Notes: generated by a model not told the origin, from the letters alone. Counted from the stretch's first letter, positions 25,804 through 34,710 are shown. The stretch is 64,000 nucleotides of DNA from Chitinophagaceae bacterium (GCA_016720565.1 JADKKJ010000011.1:1319142-1383141); one strand, 5' to 3'. A program made the numbers and translations.

Positions 25804-26298
25804 TTAGCTTGGCCTTTTCTTTCTCAACAGGCTATCCATGGGATAATGCGCCTCCAGGCTATCCTGAATGCCGTCTGCCCAGTTCACCACTTTTTTGATC
25901 TCGTCATCGGTGAGTTTTGCGTCTTTATGGATCCAGAGATAGGAGTTCAGCGGCATTTCATGTTTTTCAGTTAATTCAGCTACATCATGGATCTTATTGT
26001 ACTGGTATCTTGGGGAGCGGGCCAGGTACTCGTCAAAATTAAATTCCGCTTTTCCTTCTTTTATGTGGTTGGTGATCCACCAGTCAACGGGCTGAAGTTT
26101 ACTATACCAGGGATACCGTGAGTTATTGCTATGGCAGTCGTAACAGGCCTTGGCCAAAATGTCCTTCACATCCTGGGGAACCGGATATTTATTCCCGATA
26201 AAATTTGCCTGGGCCCCCTCGGCTTTATTCCTGGCCGGGTGTATGAATTGTATCACTATTAAGGCCAGCAATAAAACCAGCAAAATCTTTCTGATCAT
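25804..26298 (-). CDS. Haem-binding domain protein (cytochrome c-like)
   Basis: A 164-residue exported protein of the Haem_bd type. It has a signal anchor at about residues 4-22, one c-type heme motif CYDCH (about residue 52), and the family context YPWYSKLQPVDWWITNHIKE with a likely distal ligand region (EMPLNSYLWIHKDAKLT). It probably works in periplasmic electron transfer or heme sensing. A single heme and a short length set it apart from the diheme peroxidase at 56827-57861. It lies 28 bp downstream of gpmI on the same strand and ends at its own terminator. Confidence 0.85.
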   Translation of the reverse strand: MIRKILLVLLLALIVIQFIHPARNKAEGAQANFIGNKYPVPQDVKDILAKACYDCHSNNSRYPWYSKLQPVDWWITNHIKEGKAEFNFDEYLARSPRYQYNKIHDVAELTEKHEMPLNSYLWIHKDAKLTDDEIKKVVNWADGIQDSLEAHYPMDSLLRKKRPS

Positions 26299-26325
26299 AT
26301 GTATGTTTTTCTAAAGGTAAAAAAA

Positions 26326-27855
26326 TTAATCTATCAGGATGTCACCGGTCATTTCCGATGGAATTGGGAGGTTCATCATTTTAAGGATAGTAGGGGCGAT
26401 ATCGGCCAGTTTACCTGGTTTTATGGTTCCTTTCCAGTCTTTATCAATGATGAAAAAAGGTACCGGGTTCAATGTGTGCGCCGTATTGGGAGTTCCATCT
26501 TCATTGATCATATAATCTGAATTGCCATGGTCTGCAGTAAGAAAAATAGTATAGCCATTCGCAAGGCCGGCGGTCACTATTTTTTCCACGCAGGCATCTA
26601 CTGTTTCAACCGCTTTTATGGCGGCGCTGAACACACCGGTATGGCCCACCATATCAGCATTCGCATAGTTCAGGCAGATAAAAGAAGGCTTGCCTGAGGC
26701 TATTTCCGGAAGCAACGCTGCTGTTACTTCATAGGCGCTCATCTCCGGTTGCAGGTCATAGGTGGCCACTTTTGGGGATGGCACCATGATCCTTTTTTCT
26801 CCTGCAAATGGTTTCTCGCGACCTCCGCTGAAGAAAAAACTTACGTGCGGATATTTTTCTGTTTCTGCAATGCGGATCTGTTCCAGTCCATTGTTCTCAA
26901 TGATCTGACCCAGGGTATTATTAAGATTATCCGTTTCGAACATCACATGCACATTATTAAAGGTCTTGTCGTACTCAGTCATGGTGGTATAATCCAATTG
27001 TAGCTTGTGCATGCCGAATTCTTCATTATCGGTTTGGGTTAGCACCTGGGTGATCTCCCTGCAACGGTCAGTGCGGAAATTAAAACAGATCACTACGTCG
27101 TCGTCTTTTATGCTGCCCAGTGGTTGCTGACCTTCATCTACTATTACGGTGGGTTGAATGAATTCGTCGGTGATGTTATGTGCATACGCATTTTCAACGG
27201 CAGCGATGGCATCCGTTGCTTTTTGTCCTGTTCCATTTACCAGCGCGTCATAGGCAAGTTTTACCCTTTCCCATCTTTTATCGCGGTCCATGGCATAATA
27301 TCTTCCTGAAACTGTTGCGATCTTGCCGGTGGTTTGATTCAGATGCAACTGCAACTCTTTAATAAATTCAAGTCCGCTATGCGGATCGCAATCACGGCCA
27401 TCCGTAAAAGCATGTATATATACTTCGGCCAGTTCATGCTGTTTACATAAGCTCACAATAGCTTTAAGGTGTTCAATATGGGAATGCACTCCGCCGTTAC
27501 TTACAAGGCCCACCAGGTGCAGTGGTTTTTTCTCTGTTTTCGCTTTTTCAATAGCGCGTAAAAGCGTTTCATTTTTTGTGAATGAACCGTCTTTAATGGC
27601 CACATTTATGCGTTGCAGTTCCTGGTACACGATTCGGCCGGCACCAAGGTTAAGATGTCCTACTTCGGAGTTGCCCATCTGCCCTTCCGGCAGTCCTACC
27701 GCTTCACCGCAGGTGATAAGCGTAGAATTGGGATATTGTTTGAATAAAGAACTGGTAAACGGATGATTTGCATGCTGTATGGCATCTGCAGAAGCAACTT
27801 TCCCTAATCCCCAGCCGTCCATAATGATCAGGATGACTTTTCTTTTAGGTTGCAT
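26326..27855 (-). CDS. gpmI: 2,3-bisphosphoglycerate-independent phosphoglycerate mutase
   Basis: This Mn-dependent glycolytic enzyme interconverts 3- and 2-phosphoglycerate. The 509-residue protein has the alkaline-phosphatase fold metal residues (LIIMDGWGLG near the start, TADHGNSDYM near the end), the phosphoserine region QMGNSEVGHLNLGAG with the serine at about residue 63, and the inserted phosphotransferase domain (HAFTDGRDCDPHSG, GRYYAMDRDKRWER). Length and motifs are standard. Confidence 0.97.
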   Translation of the reverse strand: MQPKRKVILIIMDGWGLGKVASADAIQHANHPFTSSLFKQYPNSTLITCGEAVGLPEGQMGNSEVGHLNLGAGRIVYQELQRINVAIKDGSFTKNETLLRAIEKAKTEKKPLHLVGLVSNGGVHSHIEHLKAIVSLCKQHELAEVYIHAFTDGRDCDPHSGLEFIKELQLHLNQTTGKIATVSGRYYAMDRDKRWERVKLAYDALVNGTGQKATDAIAAVENAYAHNITDEFIQPTVIVDEGQQPLGSIKDDDVVICFNFRTDRCREITQVLTQTDNEEFGMHKLQLDYTTMTEYDKTFNNVHVMFETDNLNNTLGQIIENNGLEQIRIAETEKYPHVSFFFSGGREKPFAGEKRIMVPSPKVATYDLQPEMSAYEVTAALLPEIASGKPSFICLNYANADMVGHTGVFSAAIKAVETVDACVEKIVTAGLANGYTIFLTADHGNSDYMINEDGTPNTAHTLNPVPFFIIDKDWKGTIKPGKLADIAPTILKMMNLPIPSEMTGDILID

Positions 27856-28043
27856 GAATGGTTGAGTTTAAGTAAAATATAACCAGGTTGTTTTACGCGT
27901 AACGGTTGTAAAATTACAATCAATTCACTGATTTAGCGGAGATGCTTAGGAAACAAGCTGGTTTTTAGTATTTTAGTATCTGTTATTACGAAAAACGGAA
28001 GATGGCATGTTTTTCGTTTATATCCCTTGTGAAAACAAAAACA

Positions 28044-28433
28044 ATGAAAAAGATCTTTACTCCCATATTGTCCTTAGCCCTTGCGGCATTCTCTGTCATG
28101 AACTGGCAGGGAGGTATTGATGAAGTGATCAGTGCCCTGCGAGCAGGTAGTGCTTCAGAAGTATCCAAATACCTGGATGATAACATCGACCTAACTGTGC
28201 CCGATAAAAGCGATAACTACAGCAAGGCCCAGGCCCAGTTGATCATCAAAGATTTCTTCAGCAATAACGCTGTAAAAGGTTTTGACCTGAAGCACAAAGG
28301 TGATTCAAAGGATGGTCACTATGCTATTGGTACCCTGCAAACAAGCTCCGGTAATTTCCGAACCAATGTGTTCACTAAGGTGAAGAAAGGCAAGGAGGTG
28401 ATACGCGAGATCCGTTTCCAGTCGATCGATTAA
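28044..28433 (+). CDS. DUF4783 secreted protein
   Basis: From ATG 28044 a 129-residue protein with a signal peptide (MKKIFTPILSLALAAFSVMN) and a lumazine-binding/NTF2-like fold segment (VISALRAGSASEVSKYLDDN, LIIKDFFSNNAVKGF). It matches DUF4783, a Bacteroidota family of unknown function that is often near nadC, as here. The frame is open 42 bp further upstream to a TTG, but that would hide the signal peptide. It ends just before a hairpin terminator. Confidence 0.8.
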   Translation: MKKIFTPILSLALAAFSVMNWQGGIDEVISALRAGSASEVSKYLDDNIDLTVPDKSDNYSKAQAQLIIKDFFSNNAVKGFDLKHKGDSKDGHYAIGTLQTSSGNFRTNVFTKVKKGKEVIREIRFQSID

Positions 28434-28460
28434 CGGTTTAATAAAATAGAATAAATAATT

Positions 28461-28488
28461 TAAGTCCCGCAAATATCTGCGGGACTTA
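28461..28488 (+). terminator. Hairpin terminator of the DUF4783 gene
   Basis: A perfect 10-bp stem (TAAGTCCCGC and GCGGGACTTA) with an 8-nt loop, then ATTTTG. The final bases of the stem double as the start of the nadC -7 box. Confidence 0.75.
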
Positions 28489-28494
28489 ATTTTG
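28487..28494 (+). promoter_or_regulatory. -7 box (TAATTTTG) of nadC
   Basis: Consensus TAnnTTTG match 6 nt before ATG 28501, so the transcript would have almost no leader. No TTG at -33 distance is present; the upstream hairpin occupies that place. Confidence 0.4.
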
Positions 28495-28500
28495 CTACCT

Positions 28501-29367
28501 ATGACCTACGATGAACAATTAGAAATACTGGTGCGTGCGGCTTTGCTGGAAGATATCCAGGATGGAGACCAGACTACCCTGGCTTGTATAGATCCTGCAG
28601 TAAAAGCAAAGGCAACTTTAAAGATCAAGGAAGATGGTATACTGGCAGGCATGGCCGTTGCCAGTTATATATTTTCTTTTCAGCAGCCCGATGCAGTATT
28701 CACTGCATTTAAAAAAGATGGAGATGCCATGAAAGCCGGTGAGATCGCATTTGAGATAGAGGCCAATGCGGCCACCATCCTCCAATGCGAAAGGCTGGTG
28801 CTGAATTGCATGCAGCGAATGAGCGGAATCGCTACGCTGACGCGTCGGTTCACAGAAAAATTAAAAGGCTACCATACTCAATTACTCGACACAAGAAAGA
28901 CGACACCGAATTTCCGTTTACTTGAAAAAGAGGCAGTAAGGATCGGCGGTGGGGTGAATCATCGGTTTGGTTTATATGATATGATCATGCTGAAGGATAA
29001 TCATATTGATTATTGCGGAGGTATTGAGACCGCCATCGATAAGGCCTGGGAATATGTGCAGATCAACAGGCCTGAACTTAAGATCGAAGTAGAGGCCCGA
29101 AGCTTAGAGGATGTAAGTAAAGTTTCGGCCATGGCAAAGGGAAAAGTATTCCGGATCATGCTGGACAATTTTACGCCGGAAATGATCGCCACAGCGCTTA
29201 CCATTATTGGTCCCGATTTTGAAACAGAAGCAAGCGGTGGCATTAACCTGGAGAACATTGAATCCTATGCAAAGACAGGGGTTGATTATGTAAGCGTGGG
29301 AGGGTTGATACACCAGGCGAGGAGCCTTGATCTGAGCCTTAAGGCAAAATTGGGAGATAGTCATTAG
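28501..29367 (+). CDS. nadC: Nicotinate-nucleotide diphosphorylase (quinolinate phosphoribosyltransferase)
   Basis: NadC converts quinolinate and PRPP to nicotinate mononucleotide in de novo NAD synthesis. From ATG 28501 it is 288 residues. Family motifs are EDIQDGDQTT, ERLVLNCMQRMSGIATLT, DTRKTTPNFR, the substrate loop RIGGGVNHRFGLYDMIMLKD and the end SGGINLENIESYAKTGVDYV. A TTG at 28492 would add three residues, but the ATG fits the family start better and lies just after the -7 box. nadE, the final step of the same pathway, is 4.5 kb away. Confidence 0.95.
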   Translation: MTYDEQLEILVRAALLEDIQDGDQTTLACIDPAVKAKATLKIKEDGILAGMAVASYIFSFQQPDAVFTAFKKDGDAMKAGEIAFEIEANAATILQCERLVLNCMQRMSGIATLTRRFTEKLKGYHTQLLDTRKTTPNFRLLEKEAVRIGGGVNHRFGLYDMIMLKDNHIDYCGGIETAIDKAWEYVQINRPELKIEVEARSLEDVSKVSAMAKGKVFRIMLDNFTPEMIATALTIIGPDFETEASGGINLENIESYAKTGVDYVSVGGLIHQARSLDLSLKAKLGDSH

Positions 29368-29397
29368 CTTCTAGCTGCCAGCTGCCAACTGCTAACT
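29365..29397. repeat. Short 7-bp array between nadC and the SUI1 gene
   Basis: AGCTTCT, AGCTGCC, AGCTGCC, AACTGCT and AACTATT follow in register at 7 bp between the convergent stop codons. Confidence 0.65.
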
Positions 29398-29400
29398 ATT

Positions 29401-29748
29401 TTATCCTCCTGCTTTCTTCGAATTAGTATAACCGTTCTTTAAAAGGAACTGTAATACTTTTTCCCTTTGGTCACCCTGGATGATGATCTCCCCATCTTTT
29501 ACAGAGCCGCCGGTACCGCAGAAATTTTTCAGTTTCTTCCCTAACTCTTCACGGTCTGCTGTCATACCAATAAACCCTTCTACTAATGTAACCGCTTTTC
29601 CAGCACGGTGTTTGGTTTCCAGTTTCACCCTTAGCTTTTGCTGGTTAGTTGCCAGTGTTTCCTGGTCAGCCGCAGGGTCTTCCTCAAACCGAAAATTCGG
29701 GTCGGTACTGTAGACAAAACCGCGGGTATCTTTTCCTTTCTTTGACAT
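29401..29748 (-). CDS. SUI1/eIF1-like translation factor (YciH family)
   Basis: A 115-residue protein with a charged N-terminal tail and a SUI1 domain (about residues 38-110): KLRVKLETKHRAGKAVTLVE, LKNFCGTGGSVKDGEIIIQG and a C-terminal VLQFLLKNGYTN. Homologues act on start-codon fidelity in archaea and eukaryotes and bind the ribosome in bacteria, where the role is poorly defined. It is of interest in a lineage that lacks Shine-Dalgarno sequences. It is flanked on both sides by heptad arrays. Confidence 0.88.
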   Translation of the reverse strand: MSKKGKDTRGFVYSTDPNFRFEEDPAADQETLATNQQKLRVKLETKHRAGKAVTLVEGFIGMTADREELGKKLKNFCGTGGSVKDGEIIIQGDQREKVLQFLLKNGYTNSKKAGG

Positions 29749-29784
29749 TTTATAGTATGAAAATTAAGATCATTTTTTATGGAA

Positions 29785-29880
29785 AGCATCTAGCATCTAG
29801 CCTCTAGCCGCTAGCTATCCACTGCTCCTGCTTTCCGACTCTAGACTACTCCTAACTGCTAACTCCTAACTCATAACTTG
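29785..29880. repeat. Long 7-bp array with drifting unit sequence
   Basis: About fourteen consecutive 7-bp units in register. It starts as AGCATCT/AGCCTCT/AGCCGCT, passes through less regular units (CACTGCT, TCCGACT), and ends as ACTCCTA/ACTGCTA/ACTCATA. The phase is held while the sequence changes from one family to another. It fills the gap between icd and the SUI1 gene. Confidence 0.75.
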
Positions 29881-29885
29881 TATTC

Positions 29886-31346
29886 CTACTGTCCCTGCGC
29901 CATACTATACGCCTTCTTATCTCCCCACTGGTTCAATAATTCAAAAGAGCAGATCTTGAAGTTGCCGCTCATGCTTACATATAGGCCGATCACATCCATT
30001 TGGTTCAATGGTTCATCGTTGATGCTTTCGAACCGAACATTATATTGATTCACCAGGTTGGTATAAACTGAACCGGTAGGCCAGACCTGGGTACCACGGT
30101 TGCTGATATTGACCAGGTTGAACTTAACACCGGCATGTCGCTGACATTTAGCTGCGATGGCCGTGGGCTGTTCTTCACTTTCTATGAAAAGGTCTACGCC
30201 AACTATATGATCCTGGCCGGTTTCCTTGGTGATCATCATGGAATTAAACTCCAGTTTGATCGGAGTAGGTGTACCCGGTTTATTTGGCAGGATCTCTTTG
30301 GCATTTACAGCAGGGATCTTTCCAAAATTGGAAATGATGGCATCAGCGAATTGTGTAGTATTTACCGATGGGATATTCCTGTCGCCGAAATCGCCGGTAT
30401 GAATCCCCGTTTCCAATGTATATAAAAGCGCGTTCTCTATGATGGCCGCATTCTCTGTAAGTCCCAGGTGACGAAGCATGGCCAGTCCGCTTAAAAGTAA
30501 GGCCGTTGGGTTTGCGATATTCTTTCCGGCAATATCAGGGGCTGTGCCATGCACCGCTTCAAAGATGGAAATATGATCGCCAATATTTGCGGAAGGCGCG
30601 AAGCCAAGTCCTCCAACCAGGCCAGCGCAGAGGTCTGAAACAATATCACCCTGAAGGTTGGTGAGAACCACCACATCAAAATAATCAGGACGGGTGACCA
30701 GTTTCATACAGAGATCATCCACGATCACATCATCGGCCTTGAGTTCAGGAAAATCTTTTGCCACTTCATAGAAGCATTCGAGGAAAAGGCCATCGGTGAT
30801 CTTCATGATATTGGCCTTATGTCCGCAGGTAATGCGTTTTGCTTTTTTCTGGCGGGCCATTTCAAAAGCATATCTGATCACCTGCAGGGAACCTGGCCGG
30901 GTGATGAAACGACGGCTAAGGGCCACATCATGCGTCAGCATATGCTCGATTCCACCATAGGTATCTTCAATATTTTCCCTGACCACAGTGATATCGATGG
31001 GAATTCCAGCTTTTGAAAAAACGGTATCTACTCCATGCAATGTTTGAAACACCCTTTTATTGGCAAATGTGTTCCAGGTCTTGCGGGCGGTTACATTAAT
31101 ACTTTTTACCCCTTTGCCCTTGGGGGTCTCCATGGGCCCTTTAAAAAGTAATCCCAGGGATTCGATGGTTTGTTTGGCTTCAGGGGTCATCCCGTTGTTG
31201 AAGCCTTTATCAAACACCCATTTACCCATATCTACAAACTCATATTCAAGGGGCACTTTATTGGCCTTGAATATGTGCAATACCGCTTCCATGATCTCGG
31301 GTCCTATACCATCGCCTTTAGCCACAGCTATCTTCATACTATTCAT
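29886..31346 (-). CDS. icd: NADP-dependent isocitrate dehydrogenase
   Basis: Catalyses oxidative decarboxylation of isocitrate to 2-oxoglutarate in the TCA cycle. At 486 residues it is longer than the E. coli type. The catalytic domain covers about 1-335 (AVAKGDGIGPEIM, VRENIEDTYGGIEHMLTHD, TCGHKANIMKITDGLF, NLQGDIVSDLCAGLVGGLGF, EAVHGTAPDIAGK). A C-terminal extension of about 150 residues is as in the Thermus/Rickettsia class of IDH. A -7 box TAATTTTG lies at 31364-31357 on the minus strand, 10 nt before the ATG. Coenzyme preference is inferred from family. Confidence 0.92.
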   Translation of the reverse strand: MNSMKIAVAKGDGIGPEIMEAVLHIFKANKVPLEYEFVDMGKWVFDKGFNNGMTPEAKQTIESLGLLFKGPMETPKGKGVKSINVTARKTWNTFANKRVFQTLHGVDTVFSKAGIPIDITVVRENIEDTYGGIEHMLTHDVALSRRFITRPGSLQVIRYAFEMARQKKAKRITCGHKANIMKITDGLFLECFYEVAKDFPELKADDVIVDDLCMKLVTRPDYFDVVVLTNLQGDIVSDLCAGLVGGLGFAPSANIGDHISIFEAVHGTAPDIAGKNIANPTALLLSGLAMLRHLGLTENAAIIENALLYTLETGIHTGDFGDRNIPSVNTTQFADAIISNFGKIPAVNAKEILPNKPGTPTPIKLEFNSMMITKETGQDHIVGVDLFIESEEQPTAIAAKCQRHAGVKFNLVNISNRGTQVWPTGSVYTNLVNQYNVRFESINDEPLNQMDVIGLYVSMSGNFKICSFELLNQWGDKKAYSMAQGQ

Positions 31347-31356
31347 TTTTCAGTTG

Positions 31357-31364
31357 CAAAATTA
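31357..31364 (-). promoter_or_regulatory. -7 box (TAATTTTG) of icd
   Basis: Consensus TAnnTTTG match on the minus strand, 10 nt before ATG 31346. No -33 TTG is at the right distance. Confidence 0.4.
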
Positions 31365-31422
31365 GGGCGAATGCCATTCATGTATTTAATTAAATGGCTG
31401 GCATTTATGCCAATTTTTTGGT

Positions 31423-31430
31423 TATTTTTA
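31423..31430 (+). promoter_or_regulatory. Candidate -7 box (TATTTTTA) of apaG
   Basis: One mismatch to TAnnTTTG, four bases before ATG 31435. It is counted with the other close-set boxes; no -33 TTG is visible. Confidence 0.3.
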
Positions 31431-31434
31431 CTTT

Positions 31435-31821
31435 ATGACCAGCATGATTTCCGATGGAGTGCAGGTAAGTGTTGAAACATTTTACCAACCCGACTACAGC
31501 AACCCCCTGCAATCGGAGTTTATGTTTGCCTACCGGATCACGCTGGAAAATTTAAATACTTTCCCTGTCAAGCTCCACCGCCGCCACTGGAATATTTTTG
31601 ATTCAAACGGTTCTTACCGTGAGGTGGAAGGAGAAGGGGTAGTAGGCGTTCAGCCCATTATCCAACCTGGTGAGAATTACCAGTATGTAAGCGGCTGCAA
31701 CCTGCGTACAGAAATGGGAAGAATGGAAGGTACCTATGAATTCGAGAACCTGGGGTCCAATAAAATGTTTACGGTAACTATTCCGGCTTTTGAGATGATC
31801 GTTCCGTTTAAGGGAAACTGA
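31435..31821 (+). CDS. apaG: ApaG-domain protein
   Basis: A 128-residue protein consisting of one ApaG (fibronectin-III-like) domain. It has RITLENLNTFPVKLHRRHW, the glycine-rich GEGVVGVQPIIQPGE and EGTYEFENLGSNKMFTVTIP. ApaG has been linked to Co2+/Mg2+ resistance, and the domain binds nucleotides or pyrophosphate in some studies; the cellular role is unsettled. Length is normal. It is divergent from icd. Confidence 0.92.
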   Translation: MTSMISDGVQVSVETFYQPDYSNPLQSEFMFAYRITLENLNTFPVKLHRRHWNIFDSNGSYREVEGEGVVGVQPIIQPGENYQYVSGCNLRTEMGRMEGTYEFENLGSNKMFTVTIPAFEMIVPFKGN

Positions 31822-31828
31822 GGAAGAA

Positions 31829-31953
31829 GCCACAAGCTACTAGCCTCAAGCTTCAAGCTTATTTCGAATTTGTTCAGAGATTTGTTATTTACTTCAAGCC
31901 TTGTATTTCCTCAACTTCTCAACCTGTATTTTCTAAACCCTCAACCCCTCAAC
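31829..31953. repeat. 7-bp (AGCYNCA) then 8-bp (CTCAACNN) arrays after apaG
   Basis: AAGCCAC/AAGCTAC/TAGCCTC/AAGCTTC units run at 7 bp from about 31833 to 31863. CTCAAC-type units follow at about 31909-31953, spaced mostly 8 bp. The two families sit side by side between the convergent apaG and gldB genes. Confidence 0.7.
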
Positions 31954-32979
31954 TTACTTAGGTTTATACTTCGCTTCCTCCACGATCTTCCTCGCATCCG
32001 TGTTCATTAAGGCTTCGATCTTTATATCGGGGTGTTTGCTCACATATTTTTTCAGGATCTGCCAGCCCAGCCATTGCCCGATATTACCGGGAGATTCCTG
32101 GTTGTTCAATCCCTGGGTGAAAGGCGCTTCTCCGATATAGGTTTGAATAACCGTAGGGTTAATAGAGTTGAGATCTTCGTTGGTGTAGATATAACTCCAG
32201 ATCAATCCTTCATTGCTTTTGCACCATTCCAGCTGTGACTGAGTAAATCCTGTTTTTAAAGAATCTGCTTCTTGAGGAAGGAATTTATCCAGCAGCCACC
32301 ATTGTTTTCCTTTCTCCACCATTTGTTCCACTAAAGGCTTTCCTGCACTTTTATCAGGGAAAAGATCCTGCACCACTGCCTTCATGCAATTGGCTGGTAT
32401 ATATTCCTTATCAAAGCGGCGGGAGATATAAAAAGGAAACATTTCCTGTGCTTCAGGGGTTTGGTAAACGGAGAAATCCTTTCCGGCGAATTGCTGCAAT
32501 CCTACAGCCAGTCCGCTACCGGTAAGCGCAACTCCCGGTGCATCAAAAGGGCCGGTGAAAAACAGTACGCGACCCGGTTTATAATCAGGAAAATAATATT
32601 TCACGTAACGAAAGCCGGTCTCCAGTTTTTTTTCAAGCTCATCTGTATTTGCATATACACGTTGAAGTGAATCCTGTATGGCCGCATATCCCCAGATAAA
32701 TTGTTTCAGGCTTTTTACGGTGTTGCTGTCTGCCGGGTTGCCACTAATGCCCATGATCTGTTGCATATAATCGGGATAGAATGCCGGGTATTTGGCGGCA
32801 AGCTGGCGAAGAGAAGCATCCAGGTTGTTGGTATCAATAGCAAACAGGTCCTTATCAAATCGTTCAATGCGGAGGTCCACCCGGATACCGGAAATATCAG
32901 GAAGGTTGTTTTTATTATTGCAGGCCGGGAGGAATAATAAAGAGAACGAAAAGGCCAGGATGGTAAGGGCTGTTTTCAT
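31954..32979 (-). CDS. gldB: Gliding motility lipoprotein GldB
   Basis: From ATG 32979 a 341-residue lipoprotein: signal peptide with lipobox LLFLPAC, then a conserved soluble domain (RIERFDKDLFAIDTNNLDAS, PDYMQQIMGIS, LFFTGPFDAPGVALTGSGLA, NEGLIWSYIYTNEDLNSINP). GldB is required for gliding in Flavobacterium johnsoniae, and some GldB-family proteins occur in non-gliders. Pairing with nadE, as here in divergent orientation, is common in the phylum. The open frame extends 127 codons upstream into nadE antisense, but the lipoprotein signal fixes the start. Confidence 0.88.
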   Translation of the reverse strand: MKTALTILAFSFSLLFLPACNNKNNLPDISGIRVDLRIERFDKDLFAIDTNNLDASLRQLAAKYPAFYPDYMQQIMGISGNPADSNTVKSLKQFIWGYAAIQDSLQRVYANTDELEKKLETGFRYVKYYFPDYKPGRVLFFTGPFDAPGVALTGSGLAVGLQQFAGKDFSVYQTPEAQEMFPFYISRRFDKEYIPANCMKAVVQDLFPDKSAGKPLVEQMVEKGKQWWLLDKFLPQEADSLKTGFTQSQLEWCKSNEGLIWSYIYTNEDLNSINPTVIQTYIGEAPFTQGLNNQESPGNIGQWLGWQILKKYVSKHPDIKIEALMNTDARKIVEEAKYKPK

Positions 32980-33015
32980 GGTAATTGTAAACGGTAAAGT
33001 TCTGAAATTGTTGTT

Positions 33016-33023
33016 TAATTTTA
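33016..33023 (+). promoter_or_regulatory. Candidate -7 box (TAATTTTA) of nadE
   Basis: One mismatch to TAnnTTTG, four bases before ATG 33028. It lies in the 48-bp gap to the divergent gldB. Confidence 0.3.
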
Positions 33024-33027
33024 CAGG

Positions 33028-34710
33028 ATGAAGATCGCCATTGCCCAACAGAACTATCATATCGGGAATTTTGAAGCAAATACCCGGAAGATCATTGAAG
33101 GCATCAGCGAGGCTAAAGCACTGGGTGCCGACCTGGTAATGTTCTCCGAACTTTCCATCTGCGGATATGCTCCCCGCGATTTTCTGGAATTCAACGATTT
33201 TATAGAACGCTGCTACCGATCCATCGAAGAGATCACCGCGCATGCGGATACCATCGGTGTATTGGTGGGTGCGCCCGATAGGAACCCCGTGCGTGAAGGG
33301 AAAGACCTTTTTAACGGGGCCTGGTTGCTGTATGAAAAAAAAGTGCAGGCCGTCGTGCATAAGACCTGTCTGCCTAACTATGATGTTTTTGATGAGTACC
33401 GTTATTTTGAGCCAGCAGATAACTGGAAAGTGGTGCCCTTCAAAGGGAAAAAACTGGCGATCACCATTTGTGAGGATATCTGGAACCTGGGCGATAACCC
33501 GCTTTACCGGAATTGCCCGATGGATAAGTTAATGGCAGAGGAACCGGATATCATGCTGAACATATCTGCTTCTCCATTTGATTATACCCATGTGGAAGAC
33601 CGGAAGGCCATTGTAAAATTGAATACAAAGAAGTATAAACTTCCGATGGTCTATTGCAATTGCGTGGGCAGCCAGACAGAGATCGTATTTGATGGGGGAT
33701 CACTGGTATTTGATAAAGATTCCAATATGGTAGGCCAGTTACCCTTGTTTGAAGAATGCATTAAAATGTTTGAACTGGATGACAAGGGCTATTTTAAAGA
33801 ACCTGTTTCAGTTCCGGCAGATAAGATCCCTGAGCAGGAGCTGACCCCTTTAAAACTGGACCTCTCACTCTGTGTTCCTGAGATACACCAGGCTATTGTG
33901 ATGGGCATCCGCGATTATTTCCAGAAAATGGGTTTCAGTAAAGCCATATTGGGAAGCAGCGGCGGTATAGACAGCGCAGTGACCCTCGCGCTTGCCGTTG
34001 AAGCGTTAGGTAAAGAGAATGTCAGGGCTATATTAATGCCTTCTGCATTCTCCAGCGATCATTCGGTAAGCGATGCGGTGCAGTTAAGTAAGAACCTGGG
34101 AAACCCATATGATACGGTGCCGGTAAGAAACATCTATGAAGCCTTCCTGGCAGAGTTAAAACCTGTTTTTAATGACCTGCCTTTTGGATTGGCGGAAGAA
34201 AATATACAGGCCCGTAGCCGGGGAAATATTTTAATGTCCATTGCCAATAAGTTTGGATATATCCTGTTGAATACGTCCAATAAAAGTGAACTGGCCACTG
34301 GTTACGGCACTTTATATGGTGATATGGCAGGCGGTTTATCGGTACTGGGTGATTGTTATAAAACGCAGGTATATGCCCTGGCCAGTTATATTAACCGTGA
34401 TAAGGAGATCATCCCCAACAATATCATACAGAAAGCCCCTTCGGCGGAATTAAGGCCGGGGCAAAAGGACAGCGATTCACTGCCGGATTATTCCATACTG
34501 GATCCATTGCTCTACCAATATATAGAAAGGCGACAAGGTCCGAGGGAGATCAAGGCCATGGGTTTTGATGCAAGCCTTACAGATAAGGTGCTGAGCATGG
34601 TAAACCGCAATGAATACAAGAGAAACCAGTTCTGTCCCATCATCCGAATCTCCCCCAAAGCATTTGGAATGGGCAGAAGATTACCTATTGTGGCCCGTTA
34701 TCTCTCCTAA
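33028..34710 (+). CDS. nadE: Glutamine-dependent NAD+ synthase
   Basis: Amidates nicotinate adenine dinucleotide to NAD+. The 560-residue two-domain form has an N-terminal nitrilase-type glutaminase, with catalytic Glu in MFSELSICGYAPRDF, Lys in VVHKTCLPNYDVFDEYRYF and Cys in AITICEDIWNLGD. The C-terminal NAD synthase domain has PP-loop GSSGGIDSAVTLALA, NTSNKSELATGYGTLYGDM and KAPSAELRPGQKDSDSLPDY. Ammonia made in the first domain is used by the second. It ends 2 bp from the convergent lipoprotein stop. Confidence 0.97.
   Translation: MKIAIAQQNYHIGNFEANTRKIIEGISEAKALGADLVMFSELSICGYAPRDFLEFNDFIERCYRSIEEITAHADTIGVLVGAPDRNPVREGKDLFNGAWLLYEKKVQAVVHKTCLPNYDVFDEYRYFEPADNWKVVPFKGKKLAITICEDIWNLGDNPLYRNCPMDKLMAEEPDIMLNISASPFDYTHVEDRKAIVKLNTKKYKLPMVYCNCVGSQTEIVFDGGSLVFDKDSNMVGQLPLFEECIKMFELDDKGYFKEPVSVPADKIPEQELTPLKLDLSLCVPEIHQAIVMGIRDYFQKMGFSKAILGSSGGIDSAVTLALAVEALGKENVRAILMPSAFSSDHSVSDAVQLSKNLGNPYDTVPVRNIYEAFLAELKPVFNDLPFGLAEENIQARSRGNILMSIANKFGYILLNTSNKSELATGYGTLYGDMAGGLSVLGDCYKTQVYALASYINRDKEIIPNNIIQKAPSAELRPGQKDSDSLPDYSILDPLLYQYIERRQGPREIKAMGFDASLTDKVLSMVNRNEYKRNQFCPIIRISPKAFGMGRRLPIVARYLS

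Noticed and set aside
32980..33360. 127-codon N-terminal extension of GldB
   Set aside because: It is antisense to nadE and lies before a clear lipoprotein signal peptide.
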